From: Streptomyces niger
Lineage (GTDB): Bacteria; Actinomycetota; Actinomycetes; Streptomycetales; Streptomycetaceae
Assembly: GCF_000718305.1 (NCBI RefSeq)
Contig: NZ_JOFQ01000007.1
Coordinates: 124,001-188,000, forward strand
Length of the DNA: 64,000 nt
Direction: 5' to 3'
Shown: in pieces, positions 40,036 through 49,644 of the stretch
Layout: every line of letters begins with the position of its first letter
Position numbering within the stretch: the stretch's first letter is position 1
Position numbers and translations under genes: made by a program
The notes under the pieces: model-generated
What the model was told of the DNA's origin: nothing
The model's database searches: none
The model's input: the letters and a program-made list of their open reading frames with translations, nothing else

Positions 40036-43000
40036 GTGCGTTTGAAGCTGACCGTTGTCGACCCCTATGCGCACGCCAGCAAAGACCTCGTCCTCGACGC
40101 CGACCCCGAGACCCGAATCGACGCCGTGGCCCGGGAGTTGGCGGCCCGGGTGCGGGGCGGTGCCGGCTCGCACGCCGGGCACCCCGCCCCCGCGCTCTAC
40201 GTCGACAACTACGCGCTGGACCCCGCCCACACCGTCACCACCTCCCCGCTGCGCGACGGCGCGGTGGTGAGCCTGGACGACCCCTCGGGCACGCTGCCCG
40301 GCGAGCAGTCCGGTCTCATCGAGGTGCGGGTGGCCGGCGGGCCCGACGCGGGCGCCGTCTACCGGCTCGGCATCGGCCGGTACGACATCGGCTCCAACCC
40401 GAACTGCCAACTGGTCATCAGCGATCCGGAACTGCCGCAGCGCGCGATGACGCTCTACGTGGTCTCCGCGGAGGACCTCCGCCTGGTCGTGCACGGCGGT
40501 GAGCAGTCGGGCGGGCAGCCCGGCGGACAGCCCGGCGCGGCAACACAGGGGGACGCGCAGCCCGAGCTGGAGGTGCGCGTCGACGGCAAGCCGCTCGAAG
40601 GGCAGCAGCTGCCGGTCGGCTCCCAGCTCGCCGTCGGCAACACCCTGCTCGACGTCTCCCACTACCTCCCCCCGGACGCGGCCCTGAAGTGGTCCGACGA
40701 CGGCTCGGCCCTCGACTACAACCGCCCGCCGCGGCTGCGCCCGCCGGAGCGCACCACCAAGTTCCGGCTGCCCTCGCCTCCGAAGGAGTACGAGGCCCGG
40801 CCGCTGCCCTGGCTGATGGCGGCGTCCCCGCTCGTCATGGCCGTCACCATGGCGATGGTGATGGGGCGTACGACGTACCTGCTGATGGCCGTCTTCAGCC
40901 CGCTGATCATGATCGGCAACTACTTCTGGGACAAGAAGCACGGCCGCAAGTCCCACGCCAAGCAGGTCGAGGAGTACGAGGCACACAAGGCCCGGATCGA
41001 GCGCGACGCACAGGAGGCGCTGGTCCTGGAGCGCGGTGACCGCCGCCTCGACCACCCGGACCCCGGCACCATCTGGGCCAACGCCACCGGCCCCCGCACC
41101 CGCCTGTGGGAGCGCCGCCGCAGCGACGCCGACCACCTGCTGCTGCGCGTGGGTACCGGCCGGCTGCCCTCCGCCGTCGTCCTCGACGACCCCGAGCAGG
41201 ACGACCACCGGCGCCAGGTCACCTGGGACATCGCCGACACCCCCGTCGCCCTGCACCTGGGTCAGCTCGGCGTGATCGGCTTCGCCGGCCCCGACGAGAC
41301 CGCGCGCAGCCTGGCGCGGTGGACGGTGGCGCAGGCGGCCGCCCTGCACAGCCCGCTCGACGTGCAGTTCTACGTGCTCACCGACGCGCACGCGCAGGCC
41401 AGTTGGGACTGGGTCCGCTGGCTGCCGCACGCCCGTCCGACGGCGCAGGACGCCAACGTCCTCATCGGCAACGACGCCGAGACCGTCGGCGCCCGGATCG
41501 GCGAACTCACCCAGATCCTCGACGCCCGGCAGAAGGTCGCCCAGGAGAACCGCGGTCAGGCGGGCTTCTCCGACCCCGACATCGTCGTGGTCTGGGACGG
41601 TTCGCGCCGGCTGCGCTCGATGCCCGGCGTCGTACGGCTGCTCCAGGAGGGCCCGGCCGTATCGATGTACGCGATCTGCCTGGACGCGGAAGAGCGCTTC
41701 CTGCCGGGCGAGTGCAAGGGCATCGTGATCGCGGAGCCGCGCAACGCCCGGCACGCCCGGCACGAGCGGCAGGCCGGCGGCGGCGCGAGCGACGCGTACG
41801 AAGCGCTGCGGCGGGCCGCCGAGGACGAGCAGCGCAAGAAGGAGGCGGCCGAGGCCGGCCGCTCGCGCCGCAAGGGGAAGGGCAAGCGACGCAAGTCGCC
41901 CGCCCCCACCAGTCCGGCACTGACCAACACCGCCGCCGTGATGCTCTCCCTCGACAGCCAGAGCGGCGCCCCCGTGGCCGCGATGCCCATGAACACGGAG
42001 CAGATCGACCCCTCCGTGCTGCGGCTGCGCGTGCAGCAGGAGGGCGCGGCCAAGATCCTCGGCGTCCGGCCCGACTTCGTCTCGCCGGCCTGGTGCGCCC
42101 GCGTGGCGCGGGCGCTCGCCCCGCTGCGCGACATCAGCGGCGAGACGACGGACAGCGCGCTGCCGGACGCCAGCCGGCTCCTCGACGTCATCGGGATGGA
42201 GCCGCCGACGTCCAACGCGGTGGCCGCCCGCTGGCAGACCGGCGGGCAGTCCACGCTGGCGATGGTCGGTGAGTCCTACGACGGGCCGTTCGGCATCGAC
42301 ATCCGCAAGGACGGGCCGCACGGCCTGATCGCGGGTACGACCGGCTCCGGCAAGTCCGAGCTGCTGCAGACGATCGTCGCCGCGCTCGCCGTGGCGAACA
42401 CGCCGGAGAACATGACCTTCGTGCTCGTCGACTACAAGGGCGGCAGCGCGTTCAAGGACTGCGTCCACCTGCCGCACACCGTCGGCATGGTCACCGACCT
42501 CGACGCCCACCTCGTCGAGCGCGCCCTGGAGTCGCTCGGCGCCGAACTGCACCGCCGCGAGCACATCCTGGCCCAGGTAGGGGCGAAGGACATCGAGGAC
42601 TACCAGGACCTGGTACGCCGTAACCCCGGCATGGCACCGCTGCCCCGACTCCTCCTCGTCATCGACGAGTTCGCCTCCATGGTCCGCGACCTGCCGGACT
42701 TCGTCACCGGCCTGGTCAACATCGCCCAGCGAGGCCGCTCCCTCGGCATCCACCTGATGCTGGCCACCCAGCGGCCGTCCGGTGTGGTCTCGCCGGAGAT
42801 CCGGGCCAACACCAACCTCCGTATCGCCCTGCGGGTCACCGACGGCGGCGAGTCCTCGGACGTCATCGACTCGCCCGAGGCCGGCAACATCTCCAAGAAC
42901 ACCCCGGGCCGCGCTTACGTGCGTACCGGCGCGGCCTCCCTCATCCCCTTCCAGTCCGGCCGCGTCGGCGGCCGTCGCCCCGGCACCGTGGACCCGATGG

Positions 43001-44754
43001 CCATCGCCCCGTGGACCGGGGAGCTGGACTGGTCCGGCCTGGGCCGCGCCGCGCTGGCGAAGCCCGCGGCCGCCAAGAGCGAGGAAGAGGAGATCACCGA
43101 CCTGAAGGTGCTGGTCGACGCCATCCGCGAGGCCAACGCGCACCTGCGCATCCCGCAGCAGCACAGCCCCTGGCTGCCGGCGCTCGCGGAGACCTTGCTG
43201 CCGGAGGACCTGCCGCCGGTGCAGGGACAGGGCGCGCTGCCCCCGGCGGCGTACGGCATCGAGGACCTGCCGTCGAGCCAGGCCCGCCGCGCGGTCGCGA
43301 TCGACTTCGCCACCTTCGGCCACCTGCTCATCGCCGGTGCGCCGCGCAGCGGCCGCTCCCAGGTGCTGCGGACGATCGCGGGCTCCCTGGCCCGCACCCT
43401 CTCCTCCGCCGACGTCCACCTGTACGGCATCGACTGCGGCAACGGCGCGCTGAACGCCCTGACCAAGCTGCCGCACTGCGGCGCCGTGGTGGGCCGCAAC
43501 CAGAGCGAGCGGGCCGTCCGCCTGATCCGCCGGCTGTCGGCGGAGGCGAGCAAGCGGCAGGAACTGCTCGCGGAGTACGGCTTCGCGGACATCGGCGAGC
43601 AGCGAGCCGGCACGCCGGAGGGGCAGCGGCTGCCGCACATCGTGCTGCTGCTCGACCGCTGGGAGGGCTGGATGACCTCCCTGGGCGAGCTGGAGCACGG
43701 CGAGCTGACCGACGAGCTGCTGACCCTGATGCGCGAGGGCGCGAGCGTCGGCATCCACCTGGTGATCACGGGTGACAGGACGCTGCTGACCGGCCGGATC
43801 GCCTCGCTGACCGAGGACAAGTACGCCCTGCGCCTCGCGGACCGTACCGACTTCTCGATGCTGGGCATCAACAGCCGCAAGGTGCCGGACGACATCCCGC
43901 CGGGGCGCGCGTTCCGCAACGAGGTGGGTACGGAGATCCAGTTCGCGCTGCTGAGCGAGGACGCCACCGGCCAGGGCCAGAACGCGGCCCTCGCGGCCAT
44001 CGGCGAGGGAGCGGCCCGCCGGGACGCCCAGGTGCCGCGGTCCCTCCGCCCCTTCCGGGTGGACTCGCTGCCCGGCCGTATCACCTTCGACCAGGCGTGG
44101 CAGCACATCGACCCGGCGGCGTTCGCCTCGCCGCTGTGGGGCCTGGTGGGCGTCGGCGGCGACGACCTGACGGCCTTCGGTCCGGACCTGGCACAGGGTT
44201 CGTTCGTGATCGCGGGCCCGGCGAGGTCGGGCCGCTCCACGGTGCTGATGAACCTGGCGCGTACGTACGTCGGCCGCGGCATCCGCCTGGTCGTCGCCGC
44301 GCCGCGGACGTCCCCGCTGCGCGAACTGAAGGGCCTCGAAGGCGTGCTGGCGGTCTTCACCGGCAGCGACATCGAAGAGGACGAACTGCAGGAGGCCGTG
44401 GCCACCGCGTCCCCGCAGCACCCGATCGTCATCCTCATCGACGACGGCGAGCTGCTGGAGGACTGCGACGCGGAGGACGAGTTCAAGCGGCTGGCCGCGC
44501 GGGGCGCCGAACGCGGCATCGGCATCGTCATCGCCGGCGACGAGGACGACGTCTGCTCGGGCTTCAGCGGCTGGCAGGTCGACCTGAAGAAGTCCAAGCG
44601 CGGCCTGCTGCTGTCCCCGCAGGACACCTCGAGCGGCGACCTCATCGGCGTACGCCTCAGCCGCACCGCAGTAGGCGGCCCGGTCACCCCGGGCAAGGGC
44701 CTCCTGCACCTGGGCAGCGGCGAGGCCTTCACGGTGACTGTGCCGGTGGGCTGA
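40036..44754 (+). CDS. EssC/EccC-type FtsK-SpoIIIE ATPase with FHA domain
   Basis: A 1572-residue motor of type VII secretion. An N-terminal region (~1-190) contains a forkhead-associated fold (YRLGIGRYDIGSNPNCQLVISD). Two membrane segments follow at ~256-296. Three FtsK-like ATPase units have P-loops GTTGSGKSE (~766), GAPRSGRSQ (~1101) and GPARSGRST (~1394); only the first keeps the Walker A lysine, with Walker B LLLVIDEFA near 873. FHA plus three ATPase units in one chain is the firmicute EssC layout; mycobacterial EccC lacks FHA. GTG start with GAGGAGGAG upstream. It powers export of WXG100-type substrates. Confidence 0.92.
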   Translation: MRLKLTVVDPYAHASKDLVLDADPETRIDAVARELAARVRGGAGSHAGHPAPALYVDNYALDPAHTVTTSPLRDGAVVSLDDPSGTLPGEQSGLIEVRVAGGPDAGAVYRLGIGRYDIGSNPNCQLVISDPELPQRAMTLYVVSAEDLRLVVHGGEQSGGQPGGQPGAATQGDAQPELEVRVDGKPLEGQQLPVGSQLAVGNTLLDVSHYLPPDAALKWSDDGSALDYNRPPRLRPPERTTKFRLPSPPKEYEARPLPWLMAASPLVMAVTMAMVMGRTTYLLMAVFSPLIMIGNYFWDKKHGRKSHAKQVEEYEAHKARIERDAQEALVLERGDRRLDHPDPGTIWANATGPRTRLWERRRSDADHLLLRVGTGRLPSAVVLDDPEQDDHRRQVTWDIADTPVALHLGQLGVIGFAGPDETARSLARWTVAQAAALHSPLDVQFYVLTDAHAQASWDWVRWLPHARPTAQDANVLIGNDAETVGARIGELTQILDARQKVAQENRGQAGFSDPDIVVVWDGSRRLRSMPGVVRLLQEGPAVSMYAICLDAEERFLPGECKGIVIAEPRNARHARHERQAGGGASDAYEALRRAAEDEQRKKEAAEAGRSRRKGKGKRRKSPAPTSPALTNTAAVMLSLDSQSGAPVAAMPMNTEQIDPSVLRLRVQQEGAAKILGVRPDFVSPAWCARVARALAPLRDISGETTDSALPDASRLLDVIGMEPPTSNAVAARWQTGGQSTLAMVGESYDGPFGIDIRKDGPHGLIAGTTGSGKSELLQTIVAALAVANTPENMTFVLVDYKGGSAFKDCVHLPHTVGMVTDLDAHLVERALESLGAELHRREHILAQVGAKDIEDYQDLVRRNPGMAPLPRLLLVIDEFASMVRDLPDFVTGLVNIAQRGRSLGIHLMLATQRPSGVVSPEIRANTNLRIALRVTDGGESSDVIDSPEAGNISKNTPGRAYVRTGAASLIPFQSGRVGGRRPGTVDPMAIAPWTGELDWSGLGRAALAKPAAAKSEEEEITDLKVLVDAIREANAHLRIPQQHSPWLPALAETLLPEDLPPVQGQGALPPAAYGIEDLPSSQARRAVAIDFATFGHLLIAGAPRSGRSQVLRTIAGSLARTLSSADVHLYGIDCGNGALNALTKLPHCGAVVGRNQSERAVRLIRRLSAEASKRQELLAEYGFADIGEQRAGTPEGQRLPHIVLLLDRWEGWMTSLGELEHGELTDELLTLMREGASVGIHLVITGDRTLLTGRIASLTEDKYALRLADRTDFSMLGINSRKVPDDIPPGRAFRNEVGTEIQFALLSEDATGQGQNAALAAIGEGAARRDAQVPRSLRPFRVDSLPGRITFDQAWQHIDPAAFASPLWGLVGVGGDDLTAFGPDLAQGSFVIAGPARSGRSTVLMNLARTYVGRGIRLVVAAPRTSPLRELKGLEGVLAVFTGSDIEEDELQEAVATASPQHPIVILIDDGELLEDCDAEDEFKRLAARGAERGIGIVIAGDEDDVCSGFSGWQVDLKKSKRGLLLSPQDTSSGDLIGVRLSRTAVGGPVTPGKGLLHLGSGEAFTVTVPVG

Positions 44755-44803
44755 GCGGCAACGCACAGCTGTCGACTACGTAAGCGCAAATGGAGGGGGA
44801 CCA

Positions 44804-45118
44804 ATGGGCGGCCACGATCGGCTGGTTGTCGACTACACGCTGCTGGAATCTTCGAAGAGCAATCTCCGGGACATCAAGAAGGTCCTCGGCGACATCGACA
44901 AGCACCGTGACGACATACGCGACATCTGGGGTCACGACAGCATCGCCGGAAAGATGGACGAGTTTGTCACCAACTGGGACAACTACCGACGCGAACTGCT
45001 CGACAACGTCGAGGACCTGGGCAAGCACGTCGAGGGAGCGCTCAAGAACTTCGAGAAGCGGGACCTCGATCTGAAGAACGCAACCGAGAAGAAGCACGGA
45101 AAAAACGGGGGAAAGTGA
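44804..45118 (+). CDS. WXG100-like small helical protein
   Basis: A 104-residue protein with two long helices around IWGHDSIAGKMDEFVTNW, where W-G and the spaced F and W mimic the WXG100 signature. The C-terminus is Lys/Gly-rich. It follows the EssC-like gene by 49 nt with GGAGGGGG before the ATG and precedes the large putative effector by 3 nt. It probably acts as a partner or targeting factor for that effector, as small helical proteins do for LXG toxins. Confidence 0.75.
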   Translation: MGGHDRLVVDYTLLESSKSNLRDIKKVLGDIDKHRDDIRDIWGHDSIAGKMDEFVTNWDNYRRELLDNVEDLGKHVEGALKNFEKRDLDLKNATEKKHGKNGGK

Positions 45119-45121
45119 CCG

Positions 45122-46414
45122 ATGGGGACAGGTAGGGGCAGGCGCCGCCCGGCCGACTGGCATCCGCTGGCGGAGAAGGACCCGGTGCCCGGCGATCCGG
45201 AGGACATCCGGCACGAGGTCACCCGGATGAAGGACCTCGCCAAGACCCTCCGCGACCAGGCGCGCATCCTGCGCCAGGCCGAGGACGGCGATGCGCTGAA
45301 GGGTGCCTACGCCGACAAGATCCGTGAGAAGTCCGGCGAGCTGGAGAAGCACTTCCGCGAGACTGCGGCCCGCTACGAACGCGTGGTCGGCGACCTGGGC
45401 AACTGGGCCAACGATCTGGAAGGCTTCCAGGAGCGGGCGGACGGAATCCTCAAGGCTGCGAAGACCGCCGACGAGCACCATGCCGCCGAGATGAAGAAGA
45501 AGGCGGCCGAGGCGAAGAAGGACGACAAGAAGCCGCCGGAGGAGTCCGACCCCGACAGCCACCTGGCGACCTACCACAAGCAGCTGAACGACGTCATCTC
45601 CGACCGCAACACCCGCGCCGAGCACTACGCCGGGAATATCGGCGACGACATCTCGGACATCATCAAGGACAGCGGGTGGGAGAACTTCAAGGACTGGGTG
45701 CACGAGCACGCGGACACGATCAAGACCGTCATTGAAGTGTTGAGTTGGGCCGCAACGATCATCGGAGTCGTCGCCCTCCTCTTCACGCCGGTCGGATGGC
45801 TGGCGACTCTCATCACGGTGACCACCATCAGTCTCACGGCGCTTGTCGGCGTCGGGCACACGATGCTGGCCCTTTCCGGAGACGGGAACTGGGCGGACGT
45901 CGCCATGGACGTCTTCGCGCTGGCGACGCTGGGTGTCGGCAGCGTGGCGATGAAGGGCGTCAAGGCCGCATCGACCACTCTCAAGGCCACCACCAGGGCC
46001 GGGCGGTTCGAGCGGTACGCGAATCTGCGCAAGCTGCTCAACAAGAACGTCATGAAGTACGGCACCGACTCGGCCCGCGGCGCGAAGGCGGTTCGCGCCC
46101 AACGGGCGCTGCGCCAGATCGGGGCGAAGGAGACGACGCCCGGGACGACCCGACTGGACCGCCTGCTGAGCGGTGAGGGAGAGGTCGCCAGCGCGAGCAA
46201 GTTCGCCAAGGCGATGCGGGCCGAATTCGGCGGGAACCCCGAGGTGGTGAAGGCCGCCGATGCGATGGACAAGGCCGCACTGAAGTTCAAGCTGAACTAC
46301 GGGGCCGCCACCACGGTGGACGTAGGGGACAAGCTCGGGGAGAAGGGCCCCTACGCGGACCAGTACGGCGACGCCAAGGATGTCCTGACCCGCGAGGTCG
46401 GGAGCCGCTGGTGA
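45122..46414 (+). CDS. Putative type VII-secreted effector
   Basis: A 430-residue protein. The N-terminus starts DWHPLAEKDPVPGDPEDIRHE, typical of actinobacterial proteins annotated with a putative T7SS secretion signal, and continues as helical LXG-like coils to ~residue 145. A Lys/Glu-rich hinge follows. A hydrophobic hairpin at ~205-255 (TIIGVVALLFTPVGWLATL) precedes a basic helical C-terminal region of ~175 residues. I recognise no toxin motif in that region. The hydrophobic pair is common in polymorphic-toxin middle regions. The job is inferred from position and N-terminus. Confidence 0.72.
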   Translation: MGTGRGRRRPADWHPLAEKDPVPGDPEDIRHEVTRMKDLAKTLRDQARILRQAEDGDALKGAYADKIREKSGELEKHFRETAARYERVVGDLGNWANDLEGFQERADGILKAAKTADEHHAAEMKKKAAEAKKDDKKPPEESDPDSHLATYHKQLNDVISDRNTRAEHYAGNIGDDISDIIKDSGWENFKDWVHEHADTIKTVIEVLSWAATIIGVVALLFTPVGWLATLITVTTISLTALVGVGHTMLALSGDGNWADVAMDVFALATLGVGSVAMKGVKAASTTLKATTRAGRFERYANLRKLLNKNVMKYGTDSARGAKAVRAQRALRQIGAKETTPGTTRLDRLLSGEGEVASASKFAKAMRAEFGGNPEVVKAADAMDKAALKFKLNYGAATTVDVGDKLGEKGPYADQYGDAKDVLTREVGSRW

Positions 46415-46493
46415 CCACCCCTACGTAAGACGCGACCGGCGACGACCGGACATGGCGAAATCCGAAGCGAACCCTCCCAGGGAGTGGAAGACA

Positions 46494-46883
46494 GTGGCAA
46501 CAATGCCGGCAAAAAGCTCGAAGGAATCCCGGGCCATAAAGTTCCTTGCTGCGTGCACATTGGTGCCGATCCTCTGCTTCGCTTTCCAGGACCTCGGCAG
46601 CAAGTACGGCGGCATGGACTGGCTCACCTACGATTACGCGGCGTGGCCGTTGATGATCGCACCGGTGCTGATGTTGGTCCTGTTCCTCATGAATCGGGAA
46701 CTCGTCCGTAACCCGCGGACGGGTTCCAACTTCTCCCAGACGATCATGATCGTCGCCGGTATGTACCTGCTCTGGAACCTCATCGGGGGCATCGGCTACA
46801 GCTGGCTCGCGGTGATTTCGGTGCTCTCCTCCCTGGCGATCCTGGTGGGCGGCTGGCGGCTGAAGAAGCAGGCATCCGCGTGA
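46494..46883 (+). CDS. Small membrane protein in T7SS locus
   Basis: A 129-residue protein with four hydrophobic segments and a basic C-terminus (GGWRLKKQASA). GTG 46494 has AGGGAG 9 nt upstream; ATG 46452 would add 14 residues but lacks a ribosome site. Stop overlaps the next start as GTGA. A small polytopic protein just after a putative effector with a membrane-active middle could be an immunity protein, although this rests on position only. Confidence 0.65.
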   Translation: MATMPAKSSKESRAIKFLAACTLVPILCFAFQDLGSKYGGMDWLTYDYAAWPLMIAPVLMLVLFLMNRELVRNPRTGSNFSQTIMIVAGMYLLWNLIGGIGYSWLAVISVLSSLAILVGGWRLKKQASA

Positions 46884-47563
46884 ACATGTCCGATCTGGCA
46901 CAACAGCCCCCGCCCGTCGAGGGGACCACCCCCCGTGGTTACGAACTCGTCCTGCCGCCCGGATGGGCTCGCATCCCCTTGCGTGAGGGCACGAAGGAAG
47001 CACTCGAGAAGGTCCTCTTCTCGCACATGGGGCAGGTTCCGGAGGGCATCCCCCGGGATGATGCGATGCGCTTCCGGCTGGACATGCGCCGCCAGATCGA
47101 GAAGCAGGCCCGGGCCGCCAAGAGGAATGGCGGACTTGACCTCTACCTCCCCGTGCAGCCGCGCGGGGGAATCTTCCTCATGGCCTCGTTCATCGTTGCG
47201 GAAATGCCGATCGGCCAGGACCGTTCCGTCCCTCCGCAGGCAGTGATCGCTCAACTGGCCAGCGAGGACGTTCCCGGTGGAACGGCGAAGAAGGTCGAAG
47301 TGGCGCGGGCCCCCGCACTCCGCCGCTCCTACAAATCCGCTCCCGACGCCGAAAAACTGCAGTCGGCACCCGAGGCGGTCCGACAGACCGCTCTGCCGAC
47401 CCATCGGGTCGAGTACGTGATCCCCGTCGCTGACGATCCCGGCCGCTGGATCAGCATCAATTTCTCCACACCCGGCGACGGCGATCTCGACAGCGAGTTC
47501 ACCGACGTTCTTGTCGATCTGTTCGACGCGGTGGTCGGAACCTTCAAATGGAGTTATGAGTGA
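46880..47563 (+). CDS. T7SS-locus protein, paralogue 1
   Basis: A 227-residue soluble protein without a recognised domain. It starts YELVLPPGWARIPLREG and ends with the pattern HRVEYVIP ... FTDVLVDLFDAVVGTFKW. The same C-terminal layout (arginine-rich strand, Y-[VA]-x-R strand, then DxFDAF helix) recurs in the next two genes, so I treat the three as distant tandem paralogues. GTGA overlaps link it to both neighbours. No signal peptide. Possible chaperone or adaptor for secretion; not established. Confidence 0.65.
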   Translation: MNMSDLAQQPPPVEGTTPRGYELVLPPGWARIPLREGTKEALEKVLFSHMGQVPEGIPRDDAMRFRLDMRRQIEKQARAAKRNGGLDLYLPVQPRGGIFLMASFIVAEMPIGQDRSVPPQAVIAQLASEDVPGGTAKKVEVARAPALRRSYKSAPDAEKLQSAPEAVRQTALPTHRVEYVIPVADDPGRWISINFSTPGDGDLDSEFTDVLVDLFDAVVGTFKWSYE

Positions 47564-48216
47564 GCTGGCTCAACGTCAAGCACGCCATGCGCTTGGCACC
47601 GTGGATTCGTGTCCCACTCATGTGGCCGGAACCGGGCCTCGAAGACGTCGAAGAGGCGCAGTCGCCGGAGGCGTGGGCACGCTACTTCGCAGAAGGCCTC
47701 TGGGAGGACTTCGCGGCGAAGAAGCCGGAACCGCACGAGGTCGACCTGCTGACCAACATCCTGGCGATGTATGCCAGGAAGGCGCCCCCGGCCTTTCCGG
47801 GATTCGAGGTCTTCCTGCACCTCCCGCACCCCAGGGACATTCCGCTTCCGGCTTACGTCGACCTGGTGGAGATCGAGGAGGGCGAAGACCGGGAAACGGC
47901 ACTGCGCGAGCTGACCCACGCCGATGCGAGCTACGCCATCGAACCCCCCATCGTCGAGGACTTCGACTCTCCGCACCTGGGAACCGGATTGCGGGTGCTG
48001 CGCTATTACCAGGACCCGGATCCGGGCAGCAACGAAGTACACGTCGGCCTCCGTTACGCCTGGCGCTACGAGAAGGGCACGGAAGCGGCGGACGTCCTGA
48101 TCATCCTGTCCGACCCCTCCGCCAGCCGAATCCTCCAGGCCTTCGAAGACGTCGACGCATTCGCCCGCACCATCCGGATCAGCCCGGACGAAGAAGCGGA
48201 CACCTGGAACTCCTGA
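47560..48216 (+). CDS. T7SS-locus protein, paralogue 2
   Basis: A 218-residue soluble protein of unknown family. It contains APWIRVPLMWPEPG near the start and LRVLRYYQDP, VGLRYAWRYEKG and FEDVDAFARTIRISPDEE at the end, aligning in order with the two flanking genes. Acidic overall. GTG start overlaps the upstream stop. No membrane segment or catalytic motif is seen. Confidence 0.65.
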   Translation: MSWLNVKHAMRLAPWIRVPLMWPEPGLEDVEEAQSPEAWARYFAEGLWEDFAAKKPEPHEVDLLTNILAMYARKAPPAFPGFEVFLHLPHPRDIPLPAYVDLVEIEEGEDRETALRELTHADASYAIEPPIVEDFDSPHLGTGLRVLRYYQDPDPGSNEVHVGLRYAWRYEKGTEAADVLIILSDPSASRILQAFEDVDAFARTIRISPDEEADTWNS

Positions 48217-48236
48217 TCCTGTCGATGGAGCACAGA

Positions 48237-48857
48237 ATGAGCACGACGTACGCACTCGACTTCACCGAAGACCCGGCGGACGGGTGGATCGCCGTCCCCA
48301 TCCTTGAGGGAAGGGGCGCCGGCCGGCAGCGGCGGAAGTGGGCGAAGAAGTACGCCGAGTTGCACTGCGCCCTTCTCGTGGACGGGGTTCGCGACAAAAC
48401 GCAGGAGAAGGAGCTGGCGCGCGTTCTTGCGGGGATCTCCGAGCAGTATCCACAGAGGATCCCCATGCAGTTCCTGTTCGCGTACGCTCCGGACCTCCGC
48501 AGGCAGCTCGTGCCGTTCTTCTGCTACGCGACCGCATCGCAAGGGCCGGTGGATCAGGTGCTGGACACGCTGGTGCAACGCGACGAGCCCGGAGCCGTGC
48601 AGGGTCCCGAGATCGTGGATTTCACCACCGACAACCTCGGCAAGGGGCGACGCTCCGTCCGCCGCTTCGTACCGAGCGGCGGTGAATCTCTCGGCATCTC
48701 GGTCAACTACGGGTGGCGCGTCGACCCCTACGGCATCGACCTGTCCCTGCGCACCGTCAGCGACGACATCGAGTGGGTGTCCGCGAACATCGACGCGTTC
48801 GACGCGTTCGCCCGCAACTTGAAGGTGGTGCACCCGGACGACGTCACCGCCGATTGA
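48237..48857 (+). CDS. T7SS-locus protein, paralogue 3
   Basis: A 206-residue soluble protein. It has DGWIAVPILEG near the N-terminus, then RRSVRRFVPSG, VNYGWRVDPYG and FDAFARNLKVVHPDD, the same ordered blocks as its two neighbours. ATG 48237 has GGAG upstream. Last gene of the T7SS run; a 160-nt gap without features follows. Function unknown. Confidence 0.65.
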   Translation: MSTTYALDFTEDPADGWIAVPILEGRGAGRQRRKWAKKYAELHCALLVDGVRDKTQEKELARVLAGISEQYPQRIPMQFLFAYAPDLRRQLVPFFCYATASQGPVDQVLDTLVQRDEPGAVQGPEIVDFTTDNLGKGRRSVRRFVPSGGESLGISVNYGWRVDPYGIDLSLRTVSDDIEWVSANIDAFDAFARNLKVVHPDDVTAD

Positions 48858-49020
48858 CCGTGCGTGGCAGCCGGTGCCGTCATGCCCGTGTGGGGTGCGG
48901 AGCACGGGCGCCCCGCTGCGAGGGGAGTGGCCGTCGCGAGCGAGGCGCCGGCGCGTACCCGGCAGTGGGGTCCAACCCGCCGGGCTGTTCGTTCGGCGCC
49001 GTTCCTTCGGTGCGTGGTCG

Positions 49021-49521
49021 TCATAGCGCGGCTGTCAGTTCCTTCGCCGGGGCCGGGCGGGCGAAGTCGCGGTCGTGGTAGACGAGGGGGGCGCGGGCGG
49101 TCACGCCGGTCGCGTCGACGTGGCCGACCAGGATGCTGTGGTCCCCGCCGTCCAGGACGTCGTATCGCGTGCAGGCCAGCCGGGCCACGGCCGAGGGCAG
49201 GCCCGGCAGCCCGAATTCGCACGGCACCATCTCGCCGCCGGCGAACTTGTCCGTCCCGGCGCGGGCGAAGCGGGCGGCGATGTCGGCCTGGTCGGCCGCC
49301 AGGACGTTGACCATGAAGCGGTCCGCGGTGACGAAGGCGCGGTGCGAGCCGGCGGACTTGGCCGGGCACACCAGGATGAGCGGCGGGTCGAGGGAGAGCG
49401 ACGAGAACGAGCTGGCGGTGAACCCCCAGTGCCGGCCGGTGGCGTCGGTGGTGGTGACGACGGTGACCGGGCTGGGGACTCTGGACAGGGCCAGGGTGAA
49501 GTCGGTGGCAGGGGCGGGCAA
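49021..49521 (-). CDS. Flavin reductase (HpaC-like)
   Basis: A 166-residue flavin-reductase-domain protein. Motifs include RVPSPVTVVTT, GFTASSFSSLSLDPPLILVCP and FMVNVLAADQADIAARFA, with a C-terminal GGDHSILVGHV. TTG 49521 is the likely start: GAGGAGGAACA precedes it and the family core begins within 10 residues. Such enzymes pass reduced FMN or FAD to a partner oxygenase. The acyl-CoA-dehydrogenase-fold protein two genes upstream in the same cluster is a candidate partner. Confidence 0.87.
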   Translation of the reverse strand: MPAPATDFTLALSRVPSPVTVVTTTDATGRHWGFTASSFSSLSLDPPLILVCPAKSAGSHRAFVTADRFMVNVLAADQADIAARFARAGTDKFAGGEMVPCEFGLPGLPSAVARLACTRYDVLDGGDHSILVGHVDATGVTARAPLVYHDRDFARPAPAKELTAAL

Positions 49522-49644
49522 TGTTCCTCCTCTGGTGGGGCCGGGTGCGCCGGACACGCCGGGCGGACCGGGCACGCCGGCGGGCCGGTGAGGTGCCGGG
49601 GAGGGGAGGGGCGGGGTTTCAGGGGTTTCCCCTCCCCGACCGCT

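Noticed and set aside
39733..44766. A 1677-codon minus-strand frame opposite the EssC-like ATPase
   Set aside because: No domains; composition is that of a shadow frame, and the plus-strand protein has three P-loops and an FHA-like region.
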